A DNA stretch of 6,148 bases from Actinomycetes bacterium (GTDB taxonomy: Bacteria; Actinomycetota; Actinomycetes; S36-B12; UBA10799), in contig JAKOZM010000560.1 in NCBI GenBank assembly GCA_029779995.1, positions 1-6,148 of the forward strand. Reading direction: 5' to 3'. The notes under the pieces were generated by a model, which was not told where the DNA came from, ran no database searches, and was given only the letters and a program-made list of their open reading frames with translations. Shown piece after piece: positions 1 through 6,100 of this stretch (within the stretch, counting starts at the first letter, position 1; each line of letters begins with the position of its first letter). Position numbers and translations under genes: made by a program.

Positions 1-24
1 CCTCGAGATTTCACGGGGGTGTGG
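1..24 (+). repeat. Left terminal inverted repeat of IS1380 copy A
   Basis: It starts CCTCGAGATTTCACGGGG and pairs imperfectly with the right end at 1684-1707. The shared pattern is CCTCGA, two variable bases, TTTCA, two variable bases, then GGG. Copy B has the same end at 4567 with four differences over 30 bases. Confidence 0.82.
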
Positions 25-47
25 TCTCGACCGGCGGAATGAATGGC

Positions 48-119
48 GAAAGGTGCTCCTGGCCTGGGATGATACGAGGTGTTGAGACCCGTAGCCATCC
101 GCTGGAAGGAGCACCTTTC
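48..119 (+). promoter_or_regulatory. Hairpin covering the transposase ribosome binding site, copy A
   Basis: Bases 48-60 (GAAAGGTGCTCCT) are the exact reverse complement of 107-119, giving a perfect 13-bp stem with a 46-base loop. The right arm contains most of the Shine-Dalgarno AAGGAG (106-111), ten bases before the GTG start at 122. RNA entering from outside the element would contain both arms and hide the ribosome binding site. A weak extended -10 (TGG then GATGAT, 65-73) lies in the loop. A transcript starting about 80 would lack the left arm and be translated. The stem is seen directly; the regulatory role is inferred from similar read-through protection known in IS10 and IS50. Confidence 0.65.
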
Positions 120-121
120 AG

Positions 122-1534
122 GTGTCCCACCCTACCTTGTTCTTCTACCCCCGTCCGCGGGTGGACGTCGCCGAGGTTCCGGCCCTCGCGCATGCGGGCG
201 CTGTGCTGCTGACCGACACGATTCACGCCACTGGCCTCGCTGCTTCGCTGCGTGAGGCGCTGGATTCGTGGACGAAACCGCTGGCAGAGCATCACAGCTC
301 GAAGGTCCTGCTGGATCTCGCACTCACTCTCGCGATCGGCGGCGAGCACGCTTCGGATGCTGATCTGCTGCGGTGCGAACCGGACCTGTTCGGTGACGTC
401 GCCTCGGCCCCCACGATCTCCCGCATGCTCACCACGCTGGCTGAGGACGCGCCCGCCGTGATCGAGGCGATCTCGAATGCCCGTCGCGCCGCGCGGGAAC
501 GGGCCTGGGCCTTGGCCGGGGAGCACTCCCCCGCCGCGGGGGCCAGTGCGAAGAGCCCGCTGGTCATCGACCTCGACGCCACCCTGATCAACGTCCACAG
601 CGAGAAGGAGCAGGCCGCACCGACGTTCAAACGCGGCTTCGGCTATCACCCGCTGTGCGCGTTCCTCGACCACGGCAGCGAAGGGACTGGGGAACCGCTG
701 GCGATCCATCTCCGCCCCGGCAACGCCGGCTCGAACACCGCGGCTGATCACATCACCGTCACCAAGGCCGCGCTCGCGCAGCTCCCACCAGCCCTGCTGG
801 CCCGGAGCAGGCGGGGGTCGAAGAAGATTCTGATCCGCACCGACGGAGCCGGCGGCACCAAGGACTTCGTCAAGTGGCTGACCAGGCGGCGGCTGGCCTA
901 CTCCGTCGGGTTCACTCTCCCCGCGCACACTCCTGACCTGCTGGAACATATCGATGAGGCGCAGGCGTGGACTCCGGCCTATGACACCGATACCGACGGG
1001 ATCCGCGAGGGGGCGTGGGTGGCGGAGCTGACCGGACTGCTGGACCTGTCCGGGTGGCCTGCCGGGATGCGGGTGATCGTGCGGAAGGAACGCCCCCACC
1101 CCGGAGCGCAACTACGGATCACCGATCACGAAGGAATGCGCATCACCGCGTTCGCCACCAACACCCCGCGCGGCCAGCTACCCGTCCTCGAGCTGCGTCA
1201 CCGCCGCCGCGCACGATGCGAAGACCGGATCCGCAACGCCAAGGACCTGGGCTTGATGAAGTTCCCGCTGCAGGGCTTCGCGCAGAACCAGATCTGGTGC
1301 CAGATCATCCAGCTCGCCTCCGAGCTCGTCGCCTGGATGCAGACCATAGCTCTGACCGGCCATGACGCGAGGAAGTGGGAACCCAAACGGCTCCGCGCAC
1401 GCTTGTTCGAGATCCCCGCGACTCTCGTGCGCCGCTGCCGGCACAAGGTCCTCCATCTCGCCGAACACGCCCCCGAAGCCCGAACCGTCCTAACCGGCAT
1501 GAACCGGCTCCGCACCGCCGTCGCACAGACCTGA
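122..1534 (+). CDS. IS1380-family DDE transposase, copy A
   Basis: This 470-residue protein catalyses cut and strand transfer of the surrounding element. It has the RNase H-like DDE fold of the IS1380 family. Candidate catalytic residues are D150 or D152 in LVIDLDATL, D241 in IRTDGAGG, and E367 in RARCEDRIRNAKD. The last has the basic, E-containing helix typical of the family. The N-terminal 120 or so residues are probably DNA-binding, and the basic C-terminus ends NRLRTAVAQT. The start is GTG at 122, chosen because AAGGAG lies ten bases upstream and copy B starts at the same codon. The length is normal for the family and there is no frameshift, so the protein is probably active. It is about 88% identical to the copy B protein (roughly 56 differences by eye), so the two are diverged isoforms and not a recent duplication. 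Bases 1535-1642 after the stop hold no gene I can see. Confidence 0.95.
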   Translation: MSHPTLFFYPRPRVDVAEVPALAHAGAVLLTDTIHATGLAASLREALDSWTKPLAEHHSSKVLLDLALTLAIGGEHASDADLLRCEPDLFGDVASAPTISRMLTTLAEDAPAVIEAISNARRAARERAWALAGEHSPAAGASAKSPLVIDLDATLINVHSEKEQAAPTFKRGFGYHPLCAFLDHGSEGTGEPLAIHLRPGNAGSNTAADHITVTKAALAQLPPALLARSRRGSKKILIRTDGAGGTKDFVKWLTRRRLAYSVGFTLPAHTPDLLEHIDEAQAWTPAYDTDTDGIREGAWVAELTGLLDLSGWPAGMRVIVRKERPHPGAQLRITDHEGMRITAFATNTPRGQLPVLELRHRRRARCEDRIRNAKDLGLMKFPLQGFAQNQIWCQIIQLASELVAWMQTIALTGHDARKWEPKRLRARLFEIPATLVRRCRHKVLHLAEHAPEARTVLTGMNRLRTAVAQT

Positions 1535-1642
1535 CCAGGCGGCTCCACCCGCCCCACCGACCAGCAGAATCCTCCTCTCGGGAGTGGAACCCGACCGCCC
1601 GCAACGGACACTGCGACGATCTGTCACACCCACATGCCAGAA

Positions 1643-1707
1643 TCAGCAGCTGAACACCGGCAACGACGCCGAACGCCCCCGCTCACCAACCCGATGAAAC
1701 ATCGAGG
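1643..1707 (-). repeat. Right end of IS1380 copy A, 65-bp subterminal repeat
   Basis: Read on the minus strand from 1707, this matches 3433-3497 at 63 of 65 positions and then diverges abruptly. It contains the right terminal repeat (outer 24 bases) plus about 40 bases of subterminal sequence ending in CAGCTGCTGA. Confidence 0.88.
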
Positions 1708-1711
1708 CTAG
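1708..1711. other. CTAG target site at the right edge of IS1380 copy A
   Basis: These four bases lie between the IS end (CATCGAGG) and the IS3-family remnant. IS1380-family elements commonly make short target duplications of about 4 bp. The same tetranucleotide abuts the two other IS1380 ends visible at 3433 and 4567. The partner copy is outside the window, so duplication is inferred. Confidence 0.7.
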
Positions 1712-2027
1712 AGGCTTCGGCGCAGGTGCACAGTAGAGCGTGCTCGAGGGCCTGCAACGGCAATGCCTCGGTGGGCAGGCGGGCCGCGACGGCCCAGCCG
1801 ACGATCCGCCGCGTGCGGACGTCCGTGAAGAGCGCGGCGTCGCAGAGCCCTTTCGGGATGCGAACGCAGGTGAACTTTGCGGCCCAGATGCCGCGGGCAG
1901 AGGCTGGGCGCTGCTTCGCGGCTCGGCAGCCGCGGGAGGTGAGAAACCCACATTCTGTCGTGCCGACCACGCGGCAGACAGCCTCGAAACCGAATTGTTC
2001 ACGGTGCATATCGATGAACCGGATCAT
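1708..2027 (-). pseudogene. IS3-family orfB (integrase-type transposase), deleted and truncated
   Basis: Translation from the ATG at 2027 gives MIRFIDMHREQFGFEAVCRV, then GFLTSRGCRAAKQRPASAR. This matches the N-terminal HTH_21-like part of IS3 OrfB. The frame then jumps at about 1890 to FTCVRIPKGLCDAALFTDV and RRIVGWAV, which belongs to the start of the rve catalytic core. Roughly 60 or more residues normally between these blocks are missing. The family's first catalytic aspartate (usual form WVADFTYV) reads AAKF here, so it is replaced. The second aspartate survives in FTDV. The last glutamate is lost because the gene is cut at 1708-1711 by IS1380 copy A. The final codons, reading SSLDVSSGW, come from the IS1380 end. 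The ATG overlaps a TGA in the ancestral orfA frame (ATGA), a typical orfA-orfB junction. It cannot encode an active transposase. Confidence 0.85.
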
Positions 2028-2386
2028 TTCGTCGTGGGGCGATCGGGCTGCGCGGATAAAATGCCGATGCCTTCTTCAAGATCTCGTTCGCACGGCGCAT
2101 GTCGGTCACTTCGCTCCTCAGCCGGCGATTCTCCTCCTCGAGCGATTCCTGCGGACGGGACGATCTCTCGGCGGGGCCGTAGCGGTTGCACCAGCTCCGC
2201 AAGGGCTCCTCACCGACGCCGAGCTCGGGCGCGACGGCGCGGGTCGACTGCGCTCCTGGGCCACTTTCAAGGGCGTGGCGGTCGTAGACCATGCGGACCG
2301 CACGATCACGCAGCTCCGAGCAGAACTTCGTGGGCATACTCCAGTTCTCCTTCGTGAGACTCGGGAAGGAGACCCAGCGCGCTACA
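1712..2386 (-). mobile_element. Degenerate IS3-family insertion sequence remnant
   Basis: The stretch carries a recognisable orfA and parts of orfB on the minus strand, in the usual IS3 order. It is non-functional: orfA has lost one base near its end, orfB has an internal deletion, and the orfB end of the element is cut off by IS1380 copy A. The outer orfA-side terminus is tentatively at 2386, where the minus strand reads TGTAGCGCGCTGGGTC, fitting the TG start common in IS3 ends. No second terminus is available to confirm it. Because copy A sits inside this remnant, the IS3 element arrived first. Confidence 0.8.
1999..2337 (-). pseudogene. IS3-family orfA (HTH protein), frameshifted at its end
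   Basis: The 112-codon frame starts MPTKFCSELRDRAVRMVYDR and contains a helix-turn-helix of the transposase_8 (IS3/IS911) type at about residues 5-55. A leucine-rich coiled coil follows (ESLEEENRRLRSEV, then RRANEILKKASAF). The ATG at 2335-2337 has AAGGAG (minus strand, 2352-2347) about nine bases upstream, which fixes the start. After KKASAF the frame reads YPRSPIAPRRND, which is unlike the family. One base over in the other frame, the same bases read SAQPDRPTTK and stop at a TGA overlapping the orfB ATG, the usual family ending. A single T is therefore likely missing from the T run at 2058-2061. In intact IS3 elements this protein binds the ends and is fused to OrfB by programmed frameshifting. 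Here its partner is destroyed. Confidence 0.82.
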
Positions 2387-2442
2387 GCGTCCTGGCCGGC
2401 ATCGTGAGCGGCTCTGGCTCTCGCATCTCCCCTCTGCGCCAC

Positions 2443-2448
2443 TACACT
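2443..2448 (+). promoter_or_regulatory. Probable -10 element of a leaderless corA-like gene
   Basis: TACACT fits the TANNNT pattern of actinobacterial -10 elements. It ends seven bases before the A of the ATG at 2455, so initiation six to eight bases downstream would fall on or beside the start codon. No Shine-Dalgarno sequence precedes that ATG. No convincing -35 is visible about 17 bases upstream. Confidence 0.5.
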
Positions 2449-2454
2449 CGCCGG

Positions 2455-3432
2455 ATGACTGAACACCTTGGATGCTCCGGTGGCACCGCACACGCGATGC
2501 GACCGCAGGTCCGACCAAAGCAACAGCAGCCGATTGCGGATCTCCGATCATTGATCACGGATCGAGGCGAGGTCGTCGACTGCCAATGTGGGCGCGAGCA
2601 CACGGTTGACCAACTTGGAACTGAATTCGAGTTCCCGGAGAACATGCGAGAAATCCTGCGTGAAGGAGCCGGTCGCCCTCGCCTGGATGTATTCGGCCCC
2701 TCCTTCCTTCTGCGAATAAACCGGATCGCAAAAGCAGGGCAAGAAGATCTACGAATAGAATCACTACACATTGTCTTTCATGACGACTGGCTGGTGGTCT
2801 TTGAAGATGTCGACGGAATCGGGACCGCCTGGCATCCGGCGGAAGACAACTCAGGGCGATACTTTGCCGCAGATGAGGCGGAACTGACGCTAACGCTCAT
2901 CGTCGAGGCCGCGATCGATTCCTATGACTCTGCCGCACTTTCCCTGGAGGACGGCACTGCGGACTGCGAGTCGAGTATTTTCGGGGAATTCGAGAAGGAC
3001 ATCGAGAGCGTTTATCGGCTCGGCTCCGATGCCAGCAAGGTCCGCTCCTCTCTTGCTTCCCTGTGCCGGTTCATCGATCGAATCCCCGCGCCAGGGGCGT
3101 CGAAGAACTCAGACTGGTCAGCCGATGCTGCGGCCTTCGCCGAGGACGCAGATGACCTTCTGTCCAGAGTGTCCGGCATCCACGCACGGCTGACACAGCT
3201 CGTTACGGTTTACTTGGCCCTAGTGGCCCAGAAACAGAACGAGGACATGAAGCGCGTTTCAGGGTGGGCCGCCATCCTATTCACTCCGAGCCTTGTCGGA
3301 GCGATATACGGGATGAATTTTGCGTCAATTCCGGAACTTACCTGGGATTTTGGCTACCCGCTATCGATTCTGGCAATGGTCATCATCTCCGCGGGCCTGT
3401 ACGCCGTCTTCCGCCGTCAGCGTTGGCTCTAG
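2455..3432 (+). CDS. corA: CorA-family divalent metal ion transporter
   Basis: The 325-residue product is a probable Mg2+/Co2+ channel of the CorA (2-TM-GxN) family, which acts as a pentamer in the cytoplasmic membrane. The C-terminus is diagnostic. A long acidic helical stalk (about residues 150-268) leads to QNEDMKRVSG, then TM1 (about 270-288) ending in the signature YGMNF with GMN at 286-288. The acidic loop ASIPELTWDFGYP follows, then TM2 (about 302-318) and a basic end RRQRWL. The soluble N-terminal domain (1-150) is less conserved, as is usual. The length is normal. ATG 2455 is preferred because of the TACACT hexamer just upstream; an in-frame GTG at 2404 is the alternative. The reading frame stays open upstream to about 1726, but that part overlaps the IS3 remnant and is not real coding. 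The TAG stop lies within a CTAG that served as an IS1380 target, leaving the gene intact. Base composition is visibly less GC-rich than in the IS elements. A Zn-type (ZntB) role cannot be excluded. Confidence 0.9.
   Translation: MTEHLGCSGGTAHAMRPQVRPKQQQPIADLRSLITDRGEVVDCQCGREHTVDQLGTEFEFPENMREILREGAGRPRLDVFGPSFLLRINRIAKAGQEDLRIESLHIVFHDDWLVVFEDVDGIGTAWHPAEDNSGRYFAADEAELTLTLIVEAAIDSYDSAALSLEDGTADCESSIFGEFEKDIESVYRLGSDASKVRSSLASLCRFIDRIPAPGASKNSDWSADAAAFAEDADDLLSRVSGIHARLTQLVTVYLALVAQKQNEDMKRVSGWAAILFTPSLVGAIYGMNFASIPELTWDFGYPLSILAMVIISAGLYAVFRRQRWL
3429..3432. other. CTAG target site overlapping the corA stop codon
   Basis: CTAG directly precedes the IS1380 end at 3433. Its last three bases are the TAG stop of the CorA-type gene, so insertion here left the protein unchanged. 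The other copy of the duplication was lost with the rest of that element. Confidence 0.65.
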
Positions 3433-3497
3433 CCTCGATGTTTCATCGGGCTGGTGGGCGGGGGCGTTCGGCGTCGTTGCCGGTGTTCAGCTGCTGA
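3433..3497 (+). repeat. Orphan 65-bp right end of an IS1380 element
   Basis: It matches the right end of copy A (1643-1707, minus strand) at 63 of 65 positions. Its outer edge is on the left, so the lost element ran rightwards with its transposase on the minus strand. Beyond 3497 the sequence becomes methyltransferase coding sequence. With 1643-1707 it forms an inverted repeat pair around the IS3 remnant and the CorA-type gene. Confidence 0.88.
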
Positions 3498-4233
3498 ACG
3501 GCTCGGCTACCCAACCCAGAAGCCCTTGGCGCTGCTGGAACGGATCATCAAGCTCACTACCAATCCGGGTGCGGTGGTCCTGGACCCGTTCTGCGGGTGC
3601 GGGACGACGGTAGACGCGGCGCAGAAGCTCGGTCGGTCGTGGGTAGGCATCGACATCACGTACATCTCGATTGACCTCATCATCAAGCGGTTGCAGGCCA
3701 CTTTCGGCCAGTCCGTCATGGACCAGGTAGTGGTGGATGGAATCCCGTACGACATGCAGTCGGCGCAGCGCCTGTTCGAGAAGTCGCCGTTCGACTTCGA
3801 GCGCTGGGCGGTCTCGATGCTCCACGCCCAGCCGAACGAGAGGCAGGTCGGAGACAAGGGCATCGACGGCGTTCGCCGGTTCATCATCGACAGCACCACC
3901 GTTGGCAAGGTCCTTGTCTCAGTGAAGGGCGGCAAGACGGTGCCCCCGACCCACGTGCGCGATCTCGTTGGGACCGTCCACAATGCCCGCGACGCGCAGC
4001 TCGGCGTGCTGATCACCCTCAACGACACGCTCACACGAGGCGCCCAAGAGGTCATCGACACGTCCGGCTTCTGGACCCATCCTGCGAACGGTCAGGACTT
4101 CCCGACCTTGCAGCACATCGCCGTGCGAGAACTCATGGCCGGCCATCGACCCAACCTGCCAACCGCCCTCGCCCCGTATATCTCCGCTCAACGAGGCATC
4201 GAGTTCGTGGACCAAGGGAAGCTGTTTGGTTGA
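3487..4233 (+). pseudogene. N-terminally truncated DNA methyltransferase with C-terminal nuclease-like domain
   Basis: The reading frame resumes recognisable homology at AAERLGYPTQKPLALLERII, followed by VVLDPFCGCGTT and WVGIDIT. These are the SAM-binding motif I region and its flank in N6_N4_Mtase (beta-class) DNA methyltransferases. In this class the catalytic (D/N)PPY motif lies N-terminal to this block. It is missing, so methylation is impossible. The C-terminal half (from about 3775) looks like a PD-(D/E)XK domain: FERWAVSML, then GDKGIDGV, VLVSVKGGK, HVRDLVGTVHNARDAQLGVLITL. I recognise this from longer methyltransferase-nuclease proteins. Likely nuclease residues are the second D of GDKGIDG and the K of SVKGG. 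The stop at 4231-4233 appears native (ending GKLFG). The front is replaced by an IS1380 end. The only nearby in-frame ATG (3454) lies in that IS fragment, so expression of a 259-residue hybrid is possible but unproven. Confidence 0.85.
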
Positions 4234-4368
4234 GATGCCGGAGCCTCGATAGCCTGCCGCGCCGGTGCGCCACAAACGCTCTGTCGTGGGTCGATCAGGG
4301 CGCCCTGTACGTTTGGGACTTCATGCCAACACTCACGGGCCCTCTGGCTCTATCCGAGTGCTTCGCCT

Positions 4369-4566
4369 CTACCGGCTCTGGCCCGGCTTCGGCCAGCTGT
4401 CCAACTTCTCCGACCAGTACGCGGCGGCGACTCGACGCTTCTTGTCGTTTGGGTCGTAGCTGGCATGAACGGTGACTGCGAAGCCGCCGCCTTCGTCTTC
4501 GATGGCGTCAGCCCAGTCCACTAGCCAGTCGTCGTCGCCGAAGTACTCCGTGAACCCCGCCGCTAG
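4369..4566 (-). pseudogene. 3' end of an unrecognised gene, interrupted by IS1380 copy B
   Basis: The minus strand is open for 65 codons from the CTAG at 4563-4566 to a TAG at 4371-4369. The peptide runs from LAAGFTEYFGDDDWLVDWAD through GGGFAVTVHASYDPNDKKRR to EKLDSWPKPGQSR. Nearly all codons end in G or C, which supports real coding on this strand. The acidic, tryptophan-rich sequence does not match a family I recognise, and it shows no membrane segment. The frame continues into the IS left end to an ATG at 4680, but that extension is IS sequence. The true 5' part should lie past the right end of copy B, beyond the window. The gene converges on the methyltransferase remnant across 135 bases with no visible gene. 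Confidence 0.6.
4563..4566. other. CTAG target site at the left edge of IS1380 copy B
   Basis: CTAG directly precedes CCTCGAG, the left end of copy B. It fits the target seen at the other two IS1380 junctions. The partner copy would lie beyond the window. Confidence 0.68.
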
Positions 4567-4590
4567 CCTCGAGTTTTCATAGCGGTGTGG
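4567..4590 (+). repeat. Left terminal inverted repeat of IS1380 copy B
   Basis: It starts CCTCGAGTTTTCATAGCGG and continues GTGTGGTCTCGA as in copy A. It agrees with the IS1380 right-end sequence at about 14 of the first 18 bases, including CCTCGA and TTTCAT. Confidence 0.82.
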
Positions 4591-4613
4591 TCTCGATGGG
4601 TGGGAGGCATAGA

Positions 4614-4685
4614 GAAAGGTGCTCCTGGCCTGGGATGATACGGGGTGTTGAAGCTCGTAGCCATCCGCCGGAAGGAGCACCTTTC
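4614..4685 (+). promoter_or_regulatory. Hairpin covering the transposase ribosome binding site, copy B
   Basis: The 13-bp stem of copy A is kept perfectly: 4614-4626 pairs with 4673-4685 around a 46-base loop. The right arm again contains most of AAGGAG (4672-4677), ten bases before GTG 4688. The loop differs from copy A at several positions while both arms are unchanged. The TGGGATGAT motif in the loop is also kept. Confidence 0.65.
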
Positions 4686-4687
4686 AG

Positions 4688-6100
4688 GTGTCCCACCCTA
4701 CCTTGTTCTTCTACCCCCGTCCGCGCGTGGACATCGCTGAGGTCCCGGCCCTCTCGCATGCTGGTGCGGTGCTGCTGACCGACACGATCCACGCCACCGG
4801 CCTCGCTGCTTCGCTGCGGGAAGCTCTGGATCCGTGGACGAAACCGCTGGCCGAGCACCACGCGGCGAAGGTCCTGCTGGACCTCGCACTCACTCTCGCA
4901 ATCGGCGGGGAGCATGCTTCGGATACTGATCTGCTGCGTTGCGAGCCGGGCCTGTTCGGTGATGTCGCCTCGACCCCGACGATCTCCCGCACGCTCACCA
5001 CCCTCGCCCAGGACGCGCCCACCGTGATCGAGGCGATCTCGAAAGCCCGCCGCACCGCGCGTGAAAGAGCCTGGACCCTCGTCGGAGCGCATTCCCCGAC
5101 TGTGGGGGCGAGCGTGAAGAGCCCGCTGGTCATCGACCTCGACGCCACCCTGATCACCGCCCACAGTGAGAAGGAGCAGGCCGCACCGACGTTCAAACGC
5201 GGCTTCGGATATCACCCGTTGTGTGCGTTCCTTGACCACGGCAGCGACGGGACCGGGGAACCACTGGCGATCCAGCTGCGCCCCGGCAACGCCGGCTCCA
5301 ACACCGCCGCTGATCACATCACCGTCACCCGGCAGGCTCTCGCGCAGCTGCCTGCGGGCCTGCTGGCCCGGGGTGGTCGGGGGTCGAAGAAGATCTTGAT
5401 CCGCACCGACGGGGCCGGCGGCACCAAGGACTTCCTGGCCTGGCTCCAGCGGCAGCGTCTGGCCTACTCGGTCGGGTTCACCCTCCCCGCAAGCACCCCT
5501 GACCTGCTGAAACGCCTCGACGAGGCAAAGGCGTGGACCCCCGCCTACGACAGCGAGGACGAGGGGATCCGCGAGGGGACATGGGTGGCGGAGCTGACCG
5601 GGCTGCTGGATCTTCAGGGTTGGCCGCCCGGGATGCGGGTGATCGTGCGGAAGGAACGTCCTCATCCTGGGGCGCAGCTGCGGATCACTGATCACGAGGG
5701 GATGCGCATCACCGCGTTCGCCACCAACTCCCCGCGCGGCCAGCTTCCCGTCTTGGAGCTGCGGCACCGTCGCCGGGCGCGCTGCGAAGACCGGATCCGT
5801 AACGCCAAAGACATGGGCCTTGAGAAGTTCCCGCTGCAGTCCTTCGCGCAGAACCAGATCTGGTGCCAGATCATCCAACTCGCCTCCGAGCTCGTCGCCT
5901 GGATGCAAACCATCGCCTTCACCAGGCACGACGCGAGGAAATGGGAACCCAAACGGCTCCGCGCGCGGTTGTTCGAGATCCCCGCGACCCTCGTGCGCCG
6001 CGCCCGGCACAAGGTCCTCCACCTCGCCGAACATGCACCCGAAGCCGTGAGGGTCCTGACCGGCGTCAACCGGCTCCGCACCACCGTCGCACAGACCTAA
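4688..6100 (+). CDS. IS1380-family DDE transposase, copy B
   Basis: This intact 470-residue transposase is collinear with the copy A protein, without gaps. All candidate catalytic positions are kept: LVIDLDATL (D150 or D152), IRTDGAGG (D241) and RARCEDRIRNAKD (E367). Differences cluster outside these motifs, for example at residues 130-143 and 227-291, as expected when both copies evolved under selection for function. The start is GTG with AAGGAG ten bases upstream, inside the conserved hairpin. Its own left end is visible and its right end should lie about 170 bases past the stop. It is probably active on its own ends, and perhaps on those of copy A and the orphan end at 3433, since the terminal sequences are similar. 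Confidence 0.95.
   Translation: MSHPTLFFYPRPRVDIAEVPALSHAGAVLLTDTIHATGLAASLREALDPWTKPLAEHHAAKVLLDLALTLAIGGEHASDTDLLRCEPGLFGDVASTPTISRTLTTLAQDAPTVIEAISKARRTARERAWTLVGAHSPTVGASVKSPLVIDLDATLITAHSEKEQAAPTFKRGFGYHPLCAFLDHGSDGTGEPLAIQLRPGNAGSNTAADHITVTRQALAQLPAGLLARGGRGSKKILIRTDGAGGTKDFLAWLQRQRLAYSVGFTLPASTPDLLKRLDEAKAWTPAYDSEDEGIREGTWVAELTGLLDLQGWPPGMRVIVRKERPHPGAQLRITDHEGMRITAFATNSPRGQLPVLELRHRRRARCEDRIRNAKDMGLEKFPLQSFAQNQIWCQIIQLASELVAWMQTIAFTRHDARKWEPKRLRARLFEIPATLVRRARHKVLHLAEHAPEAVRVLTGVNRLRTTVAQT

Larger units (their letters stand above)
1..1707 (+). mobile_element. IS1380-family insertion sequence, copy A, complete
   Basis: A full element of about 1.7 kb, the usual size for the IS1380 family, with one transposase gene. 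The left end begins CCTCGAGATTTCAC at base 1. The right end, read on the minus strand from 1707, begins CCTCGATGTTTCATCGGG. About 14 of the first 18 bases agree between the ends. CTAG follows the right end directly, so the matching CTAG should lie just upstream of base 1, outside the window. The element cuts the orfB remnant of an IS3-family element. The exact left boundary is inferred by comparison with copy B, where CTAG precedes the same CCTCGAG motif. Confidence 0.9.

Noticed and set aside
1726..2454. Long N-terminal extension of the CorA-type frame
   Set aside because: It overlaps the IS3 orfA and orfB remnants on the opposite strand and adds no CorA-like sequence. The open frame is a shadow of the minus-strand coding.
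3433..4233. An intact restriction-modification or other new defence system
   Set aside because: The methyltransferase catalytic half is absent, there is no partner gene, and the neighbours are IS elements and a metal transporter. Only a remnant is supported.
4378..4396. Small hairpin CTGGCC...GGCCAG, considered as a terminator between convergent genes
   Set aside because: The stem is only 6 bp with no T tract on either strand, and it lies inside the minus-strand coding end.
4230..4475. Plus-strand small frames at 4230-4475 and 4265-4459
   Set aside because: They overlap the minus-strand gene end, whose third-position G/C pattern is much stronger, and have no convincing ribosome binding site.
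4577..6034. A 485-codon open frame on the minus strand across the copy B transposase
   Set aside because: It is antisense to a clear transposase. The equivalent frame in copy A is broken by stops (11-1111 and 1178-1468), and the product is low-complexity and family-less, as expected from high-GC codon bias.
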